DNA of 34,254 bases, from IMG/VR virus record IMGVR_UViG_3300028388_001520, positions 1-34,254 of that record; one strand, written 5' to 3'. Shown here piece after piece: positions 6,966 to 15,357 of the stretch. This DNA is from a virus. The stretch's first letter is position 1. Each line of letters starts with the position of its first letter. A model generated the notes under the pieces. It was not told where the DNA came from and searched no databases. It saw only the letters and a list, made by a program, of their open reading frames with translations. A program made the translations under genes and the position numbers.

Positions 6966-7238
6966 TTATTTCAATTGTTTGTGAACTTCGTTAACTAGGT
7001 CTGCTTTCTTTTTACGAAGATCTAGTTCAATTCCAAGCTCTCGACCTTTTTCCTCGAGTTGCTTTTTAGTAAGTTTGCCTAAAGCGGCCTTAGTAGGTTT
7101 AGCAACTTTGGGCTCTGCTTTTGGTGGCTGTGGAGGTGTGAGTTTTTCCTCTACAACTGGCTCTTCAGTTACTACTTCAGGCTCTTCGAATTTCTTGAGA
7201 CCTAGTAAATTTTTAATCCATTCAATTAATGCTTTCAT
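6966..7238 (-). CDS. Small protein with C-terminal SAP/HeH-like helix-extension-helix domain
   Basis: A short amphipathic N-terminus (MKALIEWIKNLLGLKKF) is followed by a Pro/Glu/Lys-rich linker (residues 18-50) and then LTKKQLEEKGRELGIELDLR with KKADLVNEV, a pattern typical of SAP/HeH/Rho-N-like nucleic-acid binding domains found in phage virion and packaging proteins. The function is unknown; the fold suggests DNA or RNA binding. It lies directly upstream of the homing endonuclease. Confidence 0.7.
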   Translation of the reverse strand: MKALIEWIKNLLGLKKFEEPEVVTEEPVVEEKLTPPQPPKAEPKVAKPTKAALGKLTKKQLEEKGRELGIELDLRKKKADLVNEVHKQLK

Positions 7239-7274
7239 AATAACTCCTATATTTAATTATATACAATTTTAAAT

Positions 7275-7697
7275 TCAGCGGCTTCTACCATAGATCAGTT
7301 TACCAGTCATTCTATCGACTTTATCGGTGCCTTTTTTGCCTTGGCGTTTCTGAACATGAGCTCTTGCTTTATCGGCTTTCTTATCTAAGCGATCAGTCTC
7401 TTTGTCAGCGCCAGGTCCGTATGCAGAGCTGCCGTATTCGAAACTCTTTGCTTGGCTAGCAGCCGCTGCTTTACGAGCAAGTTTAGCAGAAATCTCGTCA
7501 AGCTCGACTCCTTCTTTAGCCATTGCTTTCTTAATTGCTTTACGACGGTTATGTAGATACTCGTCAGAAGAATCAACGTCACCATCATTATCGATGTCTG
7601 CGTCTGCCTTTCCAACGGGGTCCATTTTCTTTTTCTCTGCTAAAGCAGTATAAATCGCTTGCTCCATCAGGCTATTAATTTTATCTTGGAATGACAT
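7275..7697 (-). CDS. Modular phage protein with Ca-binding-like loop and VELDE module
   Basis: The start MSFQDKINSLMEQAIYTALA is followed by DADIDNDGDVDSSDEYL (residues 32-48), an EF-hand/dockerin-type Asp loop. GVELDEISAKLARKAAAASQ comes next, a copy of the VELDE-plus-helix module that recurs in the larger proteins at 9-12 kb. The C-terminal half is very basic and helical. It has a good AAGGAG ribosome site. It may be a small packaged protein or a donor of the shared module; no enzyme signature is seen. Confidence 0.75.
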   Translation of the reverse strand: MSFQDKINSLMEQAIYTALAEKKKMDPVGKADADIDNDGDVDSSDEYLHNRRKAIKKAMAKEGVELDEISAKLARKAAAASQAKSFEYGSSAYGPGADKETDRLDKKADKARAHVQKRQGKKGTDKVDRMTGKLIYGRSR

Positions 7698-7726
7698 TGT
7701 AGTCTCCTTTAAATTGAATTTACTTA

Positions 7727-8008
7727 TTATTTATCTAATGGAGTAATCCTGATTCTTAAATCATTTACTCCCTTAATAATCCTGTGGTACTCGTATGCTG
7801 CAATCTTAAATTTCATTCCAGGAACTAATAGCCAAGGTAAACAATTTTCCCATTGAAATTGCCAACCGTCTCCTGTAACAATCTCGACTAAACGATCTTC
7901 TCGATCTCGATGCCAGACATAAGTTGAATCTTCAGCCTCAACATCGAATGTTCTTATACCGAGATCATCATGAAAAGGATGTTCATTATGTCGTTCCTTC
8001 TTCATCAT
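7727..8008 (-). CDS. Small conserved phage protein, possibly cupin-like
   Basis: The sequence has HPFHDDLGIRTFDVEAEDS, then YVWHRDREDRLVEIVTGDGW and EYHRIIKGVNDLRIRI. The His-x-Asp and later Glu-Tyr-His positions with alternating beta strands resemble a small cupin-like barrel, but the metal site is not proven. Similar short proteins occur in the late regions of marine T4-like phages. Its start overlaps the preceding coiled-coil gene by 23 bases. Confidence 0.65.
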   Translation of the reverse strand: MMKKERHNEHPFHDDLGIRTFDVEAEDSTYVWHRDREDRLVEIVTGDGWQFQWENCLPWLLVPGMKFKIAAYEYHRIIKGVNDLRIRITPLDK

Positions 8009-8207
8009 TGCTTAACAATCTCCCGGCTATAATGTCCGCTTTTTCTTCTTCGATGATCTTTATACACATATTAGTAACATCGATTTCTTTTTTTATGAAC
8101 CACATCTTTTTTTCGAGCTCTTTTAATTGTTCTTCGTAATACTCGAGCTCTTTTTCTTTTCTTATTTTTTGTTCGAGTATTTCATGAAGTAAAATTATTT
8201 CAGACAT
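7986..8207 (-). CDS. Small coiled-coil phage protein
   Basis: The product is 73 residues, nearly all charged helix with heptads (ELEYYEEQLKELEKKMWFIK), starting MSEIILLHEIL. It is conserved in type among T4-like marine phages but of unknown function. Its ATG overlaps the upstream stop by one base (TAATG) and its end overlaps the next gene, so it is part of a tight translationally coupled run of small genes. Confidence 0.7.
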   Translation of the reverse strand: MSEIILLHEILEQKIRKEKELEYYEEQLKELEKKMWFIKKEIDVTNMCIKIIEEEKADIIAGRLLSNDEEGTT

Positions 8208-8422
8208 TAAAGAAGTCCAGCAATAGCCATTATAGCATCAACAGCTTTTTGAGCTTTGATTTTATTATCTTCGAGATCTAAATTTTCACTAATGTTATTT
8301 AAATCAATAACATCTTGGACAAGTTCTTCGTACTCGCCTTGAGTAATATGACCTTCATCTAAAAGAGTTTTAAGTTCTCTTACTTTTTGTTCTGCATCTA
8401 TTTGCCAGGAATCTACGTTCAT
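8207..8422 (-). CDS. Small helical phage protein
   Basis: This 71-residue acidic helical protein contains LKTLLDEGHITQGEYEELVQ, a segment reminiscent of short-coiled-coil (SHOCT-like) oligomerisation helices. There is no enzymatic motif. Its ATG overlaps the lipoprotein gene's stop as ATGA and its stop overlaps the next ATG as TAATG. Confidence 0.65.
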   Translation of the reverse strand: MNVDSWQIDAEQKVRELKTLLDEGHITQGEYEELVQDVIDLNNISENLDLEDNKIKAQKAVDAIMAIAGLL

Positions 8423-8805
8423 GCCTTTCTACTCCCAAACACTTCAAGCGTTTCAGTTGTTATCTTTTGAATACTCTGTCGTTTGATTCTACAATAAGCA
8501 TCGCTAGGATTTTCTTTTACTCTCAACTCTTCAGTGAGATCGTGTATACCCTTATAGATATTAGTGATATTGTCATTTAATCTGTACGTACTATACGTGA
8601 GCAAATATTCCGCTCTATAGTTCATTTGATTCAAAATAGCTTTGTTACACCAATCTTCTTTTTGACCGTGGATGATCGAAAGCACATTGAGTTCAACCAG
8701 TTTACCATACTCAACATTATCAAATTTACTTGGCACGAATTTACCTAATGCAGAACAACCTGCTAGCATAAACGTAAATAACACAAAAAACACTGCACTT
8801 TTCAT
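8419..8805 (-). CDS. Predicted phage lipoprotein
   Basis: A signal peptide MKSAVFFVLFTFMLAGC ends in a clear lipobox (LAGC, Cys17), followed by SALGKF. The mature 110-residue part is helical with conserved-looking Trp, Tyr and two Cys residues (WCNKAIL, YCRIKR), which could form a disulfide. It is probably anchored to a host membrane facing the periplasm. It is not obviously a spanin, because it lacks the proline-rich segment and an overlapping partner. Superinfection exclusion is one possibility for such phage lipoproteins, not shown here. Confidence 0.7.
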   Translation of the reverse strand: MKSAVFFVLFTFMLAGCSALGKFVPSKFDNVEYGKLVELNVLSIIHGQKEDWCNKAILNQMNYRAEYLLTYSTYRLNDNITNIYKGIHDLTEELRVKENPSDAYCRIKRQSIQKITTETLEVFGSRKA

Positions 8806-8814
8806 AATCTTCTC

Positions 8815-9195
8815 CTACCAAAAATAAGAACCACCACCTGAAAGACCTAGCGACTTGGCATACTTAGGTAAACGACATGCCCAGTATCCTGGAGTCATTT
8901 TGTCGTTTTTAGTATCGCATTGGTGTCTAGCAGCAAAACTACGAGCAGCTTCTCTATCGTTAATTTTAGAAGTGAGGCCACCTTTTTCGTCGCCAAACTC
9001 GATCTTCTTGATGTTACCTGTTTTAGGATTGCGAACGTAGACAACATACTTTTTATCACCAGAGCTACGCTTTGGAGAGTTTAGCTCTGGATCTTTTTCT
9101 TCTTCGAATTCGATCATTGGTTGTTCAAGAGGAACTGTTACCCCCTCGTATATACCAAATCGTTCCTCATCGAAAAAGTTCTTAAACTTCTTCAT
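8815..9195 (-). CDS. Late virion-type protein with capsid-targeting-like N-terminus
   Basis: The protein begins MKKFKNFFDEE, which matches the M-x-x-F-K-x-[FYL] pattern shared by neighbouring late proteins and resembles the T4 capsid targeting sequence MKTYQEFIAEA. The C-terminal 80 residues (YVVYVRNPKTGNIKKIEFGD, then FAARHQCD and PGYWACRLP) form a compact domain very common in marine T4-like phages, with two cysteines and no known function. Its ATG overlaps the upstream gene's stop (TAATG), so it is coupled to the 9195-10421 modular protein. A packaged internal protein is my preferred reading. Confidence 0.75.
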   Translation of the reverse strand: MKKFKNFFDEERFGIYEGVTVPLEQPMIEFEEEKDPELNSPKRSSGDKKYVVYVRNPKTGNIKKIEFGDEKGGLTSKINDREAARSFAARHQCDTKNDKMTPGYWACRLPKYAKSLGLSGGGSYFW

Positions 9196-10421
9196 TACTT
9201 TCCGCCGTGATCTATAACGATTTTACGAATGTAGTCGCCAGACTTAGCACGAGGATACATGCTGTTGAAAGCTTTAGAATCGTGGCGATTAATAACATCA
9301 GCAATTGCTTCACTTGGGTCTGTATCCAAACCATAGATGTGCTTGCGAAGATCGTTGAGTTTGTTTGCTTTATAAAGGTCATGAGCTTTTTGGAAATCTG
9401 CTTTATCAATACCACCCTTTTTAACTAGACCTTCAAGAGCTTTAAGTGCTTCATTACGGCCTTCATTAAGAAACTCTTCTTCAAGTCCTTCTTTCATGTT
9501 ACGCAATGCCATCAGCATGCGCGATTTGGCGCCAACATCGACCTTGGCTTCTTTAGCGGCTTTTTCAATCTGTTGTCGAGTGTAAGGACCATTGTTGCCC
9601 TTAAGTTTAGGAGGTCTTGCGGCTCGAGCTTCACCAAGTTCAACAGACTCTTTTACAGATTTTTGCATGTGTTTAGCAAATTCTTGAGCGTCCTTTTCAC
9701 TAGCAAAACCTCTGCCAGTAGGTCCCCAATCAGTGTAGTCAATCTTAGAACTTGTTACATCAACAAGCCAATACTTTCCGCTTTTATAAACTTTCGTTTT
9801 AACTGCTTCTTCAAGTTCGACTTCTTCGCGGCGAATTCGTTGTTTCATTGTACGCTTATCACCATATTGTTTCATACCCGCAGTAGCAATTCCAAGTGAG
9901 CGCTTTCTCATAGTATGTCGATCTTTATCAGTTTGCTTTTCTTTATCCATACGCTTGAGCTGGTCTGCTGTTGCTTTATCATGATAAGAACGATATGTTT
10001 TAGAATCAAGCTCATCAAGTTCGATTTCTTCTTTCATTGACCAGTCATTTTTGTGATTAGCAGGAAGTTTTCTTACTCTATAATCTTTTTTGCTGATCGG
10101 AGAAAGACCCATGCTATCTAGAGAGTCGTGAGCATCTTCTTTAGATCTAAAAGTATCGAATACCTTACCTTTCTTGTAAATTGCATAAGTGTCTGCTTCA
10201 TCAAGATCAGCTTCTTCGTTCAAAGCCTCGAGGTCGTCTGGAGCGTACTTCATAATCGATCCGTCGTCTCGCTTAACAGTATAGTACTTACCCTTTTCAG
10301 AAGGATCGACTTTAGTAACAACGCCTTCTTTGCCACTATGAACACATTTAACTTTATCACCTACTTTGAAGTGCGATTCTGTAAGTTCAACTTCTTCTGA
10401 AAATCTTTTAAACTTTAGCAT
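9195..10421 (-). CDS. Modular candidate head polyprotein, about 60-residue units between [V/I/A]EL-x-E motifs
   Basis: The start MLKFKRFSEE is capsid-targeting-like. L-x-E motifs recur at residues 11-15 (VELTE), 71-75 (ADLDE), 133-137 (IELDE), 201-205 (VELEE), 260-264 (VELGE) and 317-320 (FLNE), each followed by a small or new-domain residue. Spacing is 56-68 residues. The pieces between look like independent small domains: a KOW/SH3-like unit (FKVGDKVKCVHSGKEGVV), an alpha/beta unit, a basic helical unit starting LDSKTYRSYHDKA, a second alpha/beta unit and basic helical ends. The T4 prohead protease gp21 cuts after L/I-x-E, so the protein may be processed into several packaged peptides. Cleavage is inferred. 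Alternatively the motifs are only boundaries of shuffled modules. Confidence 0.75.
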   Translation of the reverse strand: MLKFKRFSEEVELTESHFKVGDKVKCVHSGKEGVVTKVDPSEKGKYYTVKRDDGSIMKYAPDDLEALNEEADLDEADTYAIYKKGKVFDTFRSKEDAHDSLDSMGLSPISKKDYRVRKLPANHKNDWSMKEEIELDELDSKTYRSYHDKATADQLKRMDKEKQTDKDRHTMRKRSLGIATAGMKQYGDKRTMKQRIRREEVELEEAVKTKVYKSGKYWLVDVTSSKIDYTDWGPTGRGFASEKDAQEFAKHMQKSVKESVELGEARAARPPKLKGNNGPYTRQQIEKAAKEAKVDVGAKSRMLMALRNMKEGLEEEFLNEGRNEALKALEGLVKKGGIDKADFQKAHDLYKANKLNDLRKHIYGLDTDPSEAIADVINRHDSKAFNSMYPRAKSGDYIRKIVIDHGGK

Positions 10422-10422
10422 T

Positions 10423-11106
10423 TTATCCTCCGAACTCGTGGCCTGCGACCCGTTTCATTTGTTTAGTGAATTCTTTAAATGATGGTTTGTCTTTATATAA
10501 TTTAATACTTATCTCTGGACGATCTTTGCCTTTGATTCGCCAATTGTAACCTTTTTCTTTGTGCTCGGGCTTAGTGGTCTTTACCACTCGACGCTTATAG
10601 CCAGCTTCCCAAGTTTCAGAACCTTCTTCGATATCAAATTCTTCTACAAAAGTAGGATAATAATTCATAAGGTGTTTTGGCATAACACCCTTCTTTACCA
10701 TATCTCTAAACAACCGGTCTAGTACTCTTACATCGACGTCTGCGATCTTAGCAGCTTTGATCAAATTATTACGTGCATCTTTTGGATTCTTTTTACGAAG
10801 ATCGAGGAACATACGAACAGCAAATTGATAGCGCTTATTATTAACCGTTCTGTCTAGAAAACGATAGATACCCGGAATCAAATCTTTAAGTACGCTGTCA
10901 CCACCAAAAGGACGCTCTTGAAGATCAATATCTTCGTCAAGCTTACCACCGGCTGCTGTAAAAGCAGCGATTGCCATGTCTCTGCGTTTTTTAGAATCAG
11001 CGTCTTTGAACTGAGGGGCATCTGAATCTTGAAAGTCCTTGATCCAGGCGCCCAGTCCATCAGATACTTTGAGTTTCTCTTCTAAGTATTGTTTAAAAGA
11101 TTTCAT
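10423..11106 (-). CDS. Modular late protein with SDGLGAWIKDF domain
   Basis: The N-terminus MKSFKQYLEEK fits the capsid-targeting-like pattern. It is followed by KVSDGLGAWIKDFQDSDAP with KKRRDMAIAAFTAA, a short module seen repeatedly in marine T4-like phage proteins. IDLQERPFGG and FDIEEGSETW supply further possible L/I-x-E sites. The C-terminus is basic with alternating strands (YNWRIKGKDRPEISIKLYKD). There is no enzymatic motif. It is tightly coupled to both neighbours (TAATG with the gene upstream, one base from the gene downstream). Confidence 0.7.
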   Translation of the reverse strand: MKSFKQYLEEKLKVSDGLGAWIKDFQDSDAPQFKDADSKKRRDMAIAAFTAAGGKLDEDIDLQERPFGGDSVLKDLIPGIYRFLDRTVNNKRYQFAVRMFLDLRKKNPKDARNNLIKAAKIADVDVRVLDRLFRDMVKKGVMPKHLMNYYPTFVEEFDIEEGSETWEAGYKRRVVKTTKPEHKEKGYNWRIKGKDRPEISIKLYKDKPSFKEFTKQMKRVAGHEFGG

Positions 11107-12017
11107 TATTGAACTTCTTCCATCATGTCCTGGATTTTCATGTAATGATCTGATTTTACGAAACCTCGATCTACAGGTATCTTTCTTTCAGAACCTTTGT
11201 AAACGAAAGTAATTTCGCGATCAGACTTTTTTACTTGCGTGCCACCATTCTTGCGAATTTCTTTTTCAACATTAGAAACAGCAACTGCGCCTTCGTCAAG
11301 TTCAACAGACTCTCGTACCATTTTAGTTTCAGCGCCGTATCTGTCTTTCACGGTCTTTTGAAAGACCATCGCCTTAGTTAAACCGGCCTTTGTTTCGGGA
11401 AAAGTTTTAAGTACTTCACCTTCTTTATATTTTCGAGTGTTGGTGTCAGCAACAATCTTAATTACTTTTTCTTCATCAAGCTCGACTTCTTCTCTCATTA
11501 CGTCCTTAATTTGCTTAATACGCTTTTCAATATCTTTAAGCTCGTCTTTTAAACCTGAAGGAGCACTACCCATAAATTTTCTAATTCGGTTTCGCATGTT
11601 GCCTTCGGCTTCTTGATGCTTTTTCAACATTCTTCTGAGTCTATCAGGATCATTTTTGTATTTTTTATAGGGATTTTCTACGCCGAATTGTGCTTCATCA
11701 AGTTCAGCTGATTCAGCCAAACGCAATTGACTAGCAGGGATCATCTTGTTGACGCTTCCAAACTTTACGACAATCTTGTCTTGATTGCCTTTGTGTAGAA
11801 CAGTACCTTTTAGTTTAGAGCCAACTTGATATACGGTGTCACCGGCGCGAAAGTCAGTTGCCTCGTTAAGTTCAACAGACTCTTTACGCTCTTTGTTCTT
11901 AGTACTAATGTTGGTGATACCTTGACCGGGTGTTCCTCTTTGAAGAGTTTTTCGCGCTTCATCTGTACCCCAGTCACCGGCGCCAGACTTTTCTAGTAGC
12001 TCTTTAAACTTAATCAT
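11106..12017 (-). CDS. Modular candidate head polyprotein, four units between VEL-x-E motifs
   Basis: The start MIKFKELLEKS is targeting-like. VELNE (48-52), AELDE (104-108), VELDE (178-182) and VELDE (238-242) split the chain into units of 56, 74, 60 and 61 residues. The same E-S/E-x-E-L-x-E context precedes each unit (KESVELNEA, AESAELDEA, REEVELDEE, RESVELDEG). Unit 1 is KOW/SH3-like (FRAGDTVYQVGSKLKGTVL), unit 2 is a basic coiled coil, and units 3 and 4 are small alpha/beta domains, unit 4 with FVYKGSERKIPV. Unit 1 is analogous to the first unit of the 9195-10421 protein, suggesting module exchange. The protein could be cut by the prohead protease. Confidence 0.75.
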   Translation of the reverse strand: MIKFKELLEKSGAGDWGTDEARKTLQRGTPGQGITNISTKNKERKESVELNEATDFRAGDTVYQVGSKLKGTVLHKGNQDKIVVKFGSVNKMIPASQLRLAESAELDEAQFGVENPYKKYKNDPDRLRRMLKKHQEAEGNMRNRIRKFMGSAPSGLKDELKDIEKRIKQIKDVMREEVELDEEKVIKIVADTNTRKYKEGEVLKTFPETKAGLTKAMVFQKTVKDRYGAETKMVRESVELDEGAVAVSNVEKEIRKNGGTQVKKSDREITFVYKGSERKIPVDRGFVKSDHYMKIQDMMEEVQ

Positions 12018-13956
12018 TTTTCGATCCTTTGTGTTGTGCCCACAGATCTTTATCTGCTGTCGTGCGTGTCTTACCGCCGGTAGCGAATGAATTAATACGG
12101 GCTAAGCCCCATTGTGTAGGAGTGGTTCCTGGACGATGTCCTGTGCGCCATGCAGCAACACCACGGTCAAACACTTTCTTTAAGATACTATAAGAAATGC
12201 CGGTCTTTTCAGCCTTTTTCTTGATAGCAGCTTTAGGATTACTTTCAAAAATAAACTCAACAGACTCAGCGAGATCATTCAAATTCTCTTCTAAACTTTC
12301 TTTATTAAGTTGAGCCATCATCATATCGACTTCTTTCGCTTTTCGATTAATCTTAAAACGCTTATCGATTTTAACTGAACCGTTTCTAGCTAGAAGCATG
12401 TGTGGCTTTTTAAGAAAAGCTTTCTCGTAGTTTGCTTCGTCAATGTTTTCGCCGAACATGTCTTTAAACTTTTTTGTATGTTGGGATGGCTTAGTTTCTG
12501 CTGTTTTATCACCAGGAGCTGGCTTATATGCTGCCGGATTATCGTCATCCATTTTAGATTGCTTTTTAAATTGAGCTTTGCGCTTATCTGTTGTGCTCTT
12601 TGAAAGTCCTGTGTGGTATGTTGGGCCTTCGTCGACGCGGCTCTCAATCGTATATTCTTGATAAGATTCTTCTGAGAAGTTTTCTCTAGATTTTTCTAGA
12701 GCTTCTTTTACAAGAAAGTGATTCGAAATTCCTTTCTTAACTTTCTCAATTTCTTTAATAGCGTAGTTTGGATTCGCCCCAAGAGCCTCAGCTAATTCAA
12801 TTGCCTTATCAAGGTGAGTCTTGCGAGACTCTAAAAACTGTTCAAAAGCTTGATTAAAATTTTCTTTTTTAGGCGCAGAACTATTAGATGCCTTGTTTAG
12901 TATTTTATTAGCTATTCTTTCTTTTTCAGCCTGTTTGACTTTAGGAAGAACTCGCTTCATTAGCATGTTGATACGAGACTGCGGTATCTTTGCTACCCTG
13001 TCGTCAATTTTCTGTCTTTGTCCGTAGTCAAGATCTTGATATCTTTGGCCTTTCGAGAACTTTTGTTTTAGTTTCTGGATTACCTTTCTACGAGCTCTCT
13101 TTTGAAGAACTTCCGGAGAAGCTTTTCTTCTCTCAGCCTTACGGCGACCGATAGCAATTCTAGGTGCGAGGCGTCTCATCAACTGCTTGCGCTTCAATCG
13201 TTGTTGCCGAGTAAGCGCTTCATCAAGATCTTCGACTTCTTCATTAATATTCATACCACCTCTTACTGCGTCGTAAACTGCTTTGGCTTTGCCCTGTAGT
13301 TTACGAGGTAATCCTTTCTTAAAGGACTCCATGTCACCATCTTTTGCTAATGCCCTCATCTTAGAGGCTGACATTCCTGTCACATCATCAGCATCCGGAT
13401 CTCGCTCTCCAGCTGATACTACTTCAATAGAATTATAGTTGTAGTCTTTGCCGTTATACTTGTTTAATAGGGTATCGAATTCTTTAACACGATCTGAACC
13501 AACTACAACAACAAGATTACTGAACTTGTTCTGTAGTTCTTTAGCAACTTCAATAATAGTACGAGCTTTAGATTTTTGAATCACTCGCCCGAATGCTGCT
13601 TTAGCGAAATTAATTTTCTGATCGTATGTAAGAGGATTTTTCTTAGGATCTGTGGAATGAGAGAGATATATGAGCGGGGTTCCACCATTTTTAAGCGCGG
13701 TCGAAATAACTTTGTTAACAAGTACTTCGTGACCAGATGTTACTGGATTCATACGGCCGAAACTAATAACCGCTACACCATCTCGTGGTGCTTCATCGAG
13801 TGTTGGTTTAACGTCTACATATTTTTTAGGATTGACTCGCTTCATGTCACGAGTTTTTTTCTTGCTTGCAGGAACATCCTTTTTGTCACCGGACTTTGCA
13901 TCAGGTTCGACTACCTGATCGGGCTCGTTCCCAATAAATTCTTTTATGTGGCGCAT
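12010..13956 (-). CDS. HIGH-family nucleotidyltransferase fused to basic, helical and DNA-binding-like phage modules
   Basis: Residues 58-235 form a nucleotidyltransferase of the cytidylyltransferase/NMN-adenylyltransferase superfamily: SFGRMNPVTSGHEVLV is the (H/T)-x-G-H region, with the first His replaced by Thr, and MSASKMR is the S-x-S-x-x-[KR] motif. VVVGSDRVKEF lies between. TLDEA (52-56) and DLDEA (243-247) flank the domain, so it could be released by L-x-E cleavage. Residues 248-355 are strongly basic helices. The C-terminus (KAEKTGISYSILKKVFDRGV and AAWRTGHRPGTTPTQWGLAR) is a widespread marine-myovirus domain. The start MRHIKEFIGNE is targeting-like. Substrate unknown. It heads the late operon from the promoter at 14011-14018. 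Confidence 0.8.
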   Translation of the reverse strand: MRHIKEFIGNEPDQVVEPDAKSGDKKDVPASKKKTRDMKRVNPKKYVDVKPTLDEAPRDGVAVISFGRMNPVTSGHEVLVNKVISTALKNGGTPLIYLSHSTDPKKNPLTYDQKINFAKAAFGRVIQKSKARTIIEVAKELQNKFSNLVVVVGSDRVKEFDTLLNKYNGKDYNYNSIEVVSAGERDPDADDVTGMSASKMRALAKDGDMESFKKGLPRKLQGKAKAVYDAVRGGMNINEEVEDLDEALTRQQRLKRKQLMRRLAPRIAIGRRKAERRKASPEVLQKRARRKVIQKLKQKFSKGQRYQDLDYGQRQKIDDRVAKIPQSRINMLMKRVLPKVKQAEKERIANKILNKASNSSAPKKENFNQAFEQFLESRKTHLDKAIELAEALGANPNYAIKEIEKVKKGISNHFLVKEALEKSRENFSEESYQEYTIESRVDEGPTYHTGLSKSTTDKRKAQFKKQSKMDDDNPAAYKPAPGDKTAETKPSQHTKKFKDMFGENIDEANYEKAFLKKPHMLLARNGSVKIDKRFKINRKAKEVDMMMAQLNKESLEENLNDLAESVEFIFESNPKAAIKKKAEKTGISYSILKKVFDRGVAAWRTGHRPGTTPTQWGLARINSFATGGKTRTTADKDLWAQHKGSKND

Positions 13957-14009
13957 AGTCGATTCTAGCCTTAGTTAACTAATTAGTTTAAAATGATAGA
14001 TCTACACTG

Positions 14010-14705
14010 TTATTTATAATTTTCTTTAAAGGAGGATACGAAATCATAATTTCTATGAGCACTAGAATTCCAAATAGTACTTTCGCGTATCCAACCAATA
14101 GCTGGTGTGGGATCAGCAAGTCTCAGCGGTATCTGAGTCTTGCGCTGGCCTCTTATAAAATAAGCGTTGTCGACTGCACCCAACACTCCGCGATCTTCAA
14201 TTTCGTTTACCATTAGCTGTGCAGTTCTTCGTGTCATAGCATAAGCGTGAGCGCCTTCATGCCCGTCTATGTTAACGAGTCTTTGTGGAGGTCCTGCTTT
14301 TTCGTGATTGTAATTTTGAGGATCTGGAATTTTATATCCTAACACTACTATGACACCATCAGGTATGTCAATGTCAGGAGGCTGGACCATAATGGCATCG
14401 TGTTCTAGTAGAATAGCAGCTTCATCTGAGCCTTCTGCGATACGTTTCCAAATAGCACCGTGGCCGGCACTACATGCATTTGCTTTTTGCGCGGGACTAG
14501 GGTTAGCAATAAATCTTACAGGCTCATGAAACTTCATTCGAATACCAGTTAAACACCAACCGGCTCGACCAGTCATGTTTTGGTATCCTTCATGATATTC
14601 CCAGCTTAGGCCTACATTATCGCACGAGTCAGAGCATGTCTTAGCATACTCTTTTGATATTGGTGTATTGATTCTAAGTATATAAGCTTTAGTTGGTTTT
14701 GCCAT
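14010..14705 (-). CDS. Glycosyltransferase, family 25-like
   Basis: The N-terminal strand YILRINTPISKEY and the central ACSAGHGAIWKRIAEGSDEA block followed by ILLEHDAIMV match the GT25/LPS-glycosyltransferase pattern (C-x-x-S-H-x-x-x-W ... LEDDA), with LEHDA in place of the usual LEDDA. NIDGHEGAHAYAMTRRTAQL corresponds to the family's second half. Cytosolic, no signal peptide. Together with the sulfotransferase and GT32-like genes just upstream it forms a small carbohydrate-modification cluster, which could alter host surface glycans or glycosylate virion proteins. The acceptor is unknown. Confidence 0.7.
   Translation of the reverse strand: MAKPTKAYILRINTPISKEYAKTCSDSCDNVGLSWEYHEGYQNMTGRAGWCLTGIRMKFHEPVRFIANPSPAQKANACSAGHGAIWKRIAEGSDEAAILLEHDAIMVQPPDIDIPDGVIVVLGYKIPDPQNYNHEKAGPPQRLVNIDGHEGAHAYAMTRRTAQLMVNEIEDRGVLGAVDNAYFIRGQRKTQIPLRLADPTPAIGWIRESTIWNSSAHRNYDFVSSFKENYK
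14011..14018 (-). promoter_or_regulatory. T4-type late promoter for the modular-protein operon
   Basis: TATAAATA is read on the minus strand, 55 bases before the ATG at 13956, overlapping the stop of the GT25-like gene. It precedes a run of tightly spaced genes (13956 down to about 7.7 kb), consistent with late, virion-related expression. Confidence 0.75.
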
Positions 14706-15357
14706 TCTTCAATTTCTCGTACATTTCGAAGTCTTCTCTGAAATGGCTTCGGAGGTGTCTCATTGACTCCTCATCAAACTCAATTTCGTCTTTTCGAGAT
14801 TTACGACTATCTGTTTTGTGGCGAGGAAGTGGATACTTAACTTCGATCTTACGCTCGAACAAAAAGTCGAATAGCTCTTGCTCAAGATCTTCATATAACC
14901 AATAACGCCCTATCTGCTCGTCTCCTAATTTTAGTAGATGTGTTTGTATGATTCCTGAGTTCGCTTCACCGCGGAAAACACCATAGTGAGTCCAAGCCTT
15001 ATATTCGTCTAAGCTAGCTGAGCGATGAGGTGCTTTGAACTTCTTATAGAAATAGTAAAAACTCTTTGCTCGATCAACAGGATTGCGGAGTAAAGCGAAA
15101 CAAGTATACTCGCGTGCTTGCTCTTCGGTTAGTACACCTTCGTCTAGTAGTTGCTCGAGAGTAAAATGATAGAAAGCGTACGGTCGATACTTGCTTACGA
15201 TCACTTCGTCTAAAGTGCCGGGAAGATTACTATCTTCGACTTCTGTGTAGATTGCGTTCGGATCGTCAACATTTCGAATAAAAAAATCAGACAAGCTGCT
15301 TGAAGCAGTCTTTGGTGTACGCAAGAAAAGGAATTTATATTTGTGAGAAAGATACAT
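14689..15357 (-). CDS. Sulfotransferase-family protein
   Basis: YKFLFLRTPKTASSSLSDFF near the N-terminus is the 5'-phosphosulfate binding loop of PAPS-dependent sulfotransferases (usually P-K-[TS]-[AG]-[ST]-[ST]-S/T), and FALLRNPVDRAKSFYYFYKK is the 3'-phosphate motif (R-N/D-P-x-x-R-x-x-S). I start it at ATG 15357, which has GGAG 7 bases upstream and overlaps the previous stop as TAATG; an upstream in-frame start at 15414 would sit inside the neighbour. 222 residues is normal. It probably sulfates a sugar or protein tyrosine; the substrate is unknown. Confidence 0.8.
   Translation of the reverse strand: MYLSHKYKFLFLRTPKTASSSLSDFFIRNVDDPNAIYTEVEDSNLPGTLDEVIVSKYRPYAFYHFTLEQLLDEGVLTEEQAREYTCFALLRNPVDRAKSFYYFYKKFKAPHRSASLDEYKAWTHYGVFRGEANSGIIQTHLLKLGDEQIGRYWLYEDLEQELFDFLFERKIEVKYPLPRHKTDSRKSRKDEIEFDEESMRHLRSHFREDFEMYEKLKNGKTN

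Noticed and set aside
7275-7697. EF-hand-like loop read as dockerin/cellulosome module
   Set aside because: Only one Asp-rich loop is present and the rest of the protein is basic helix, so a cellulosome dockerin is not supported.
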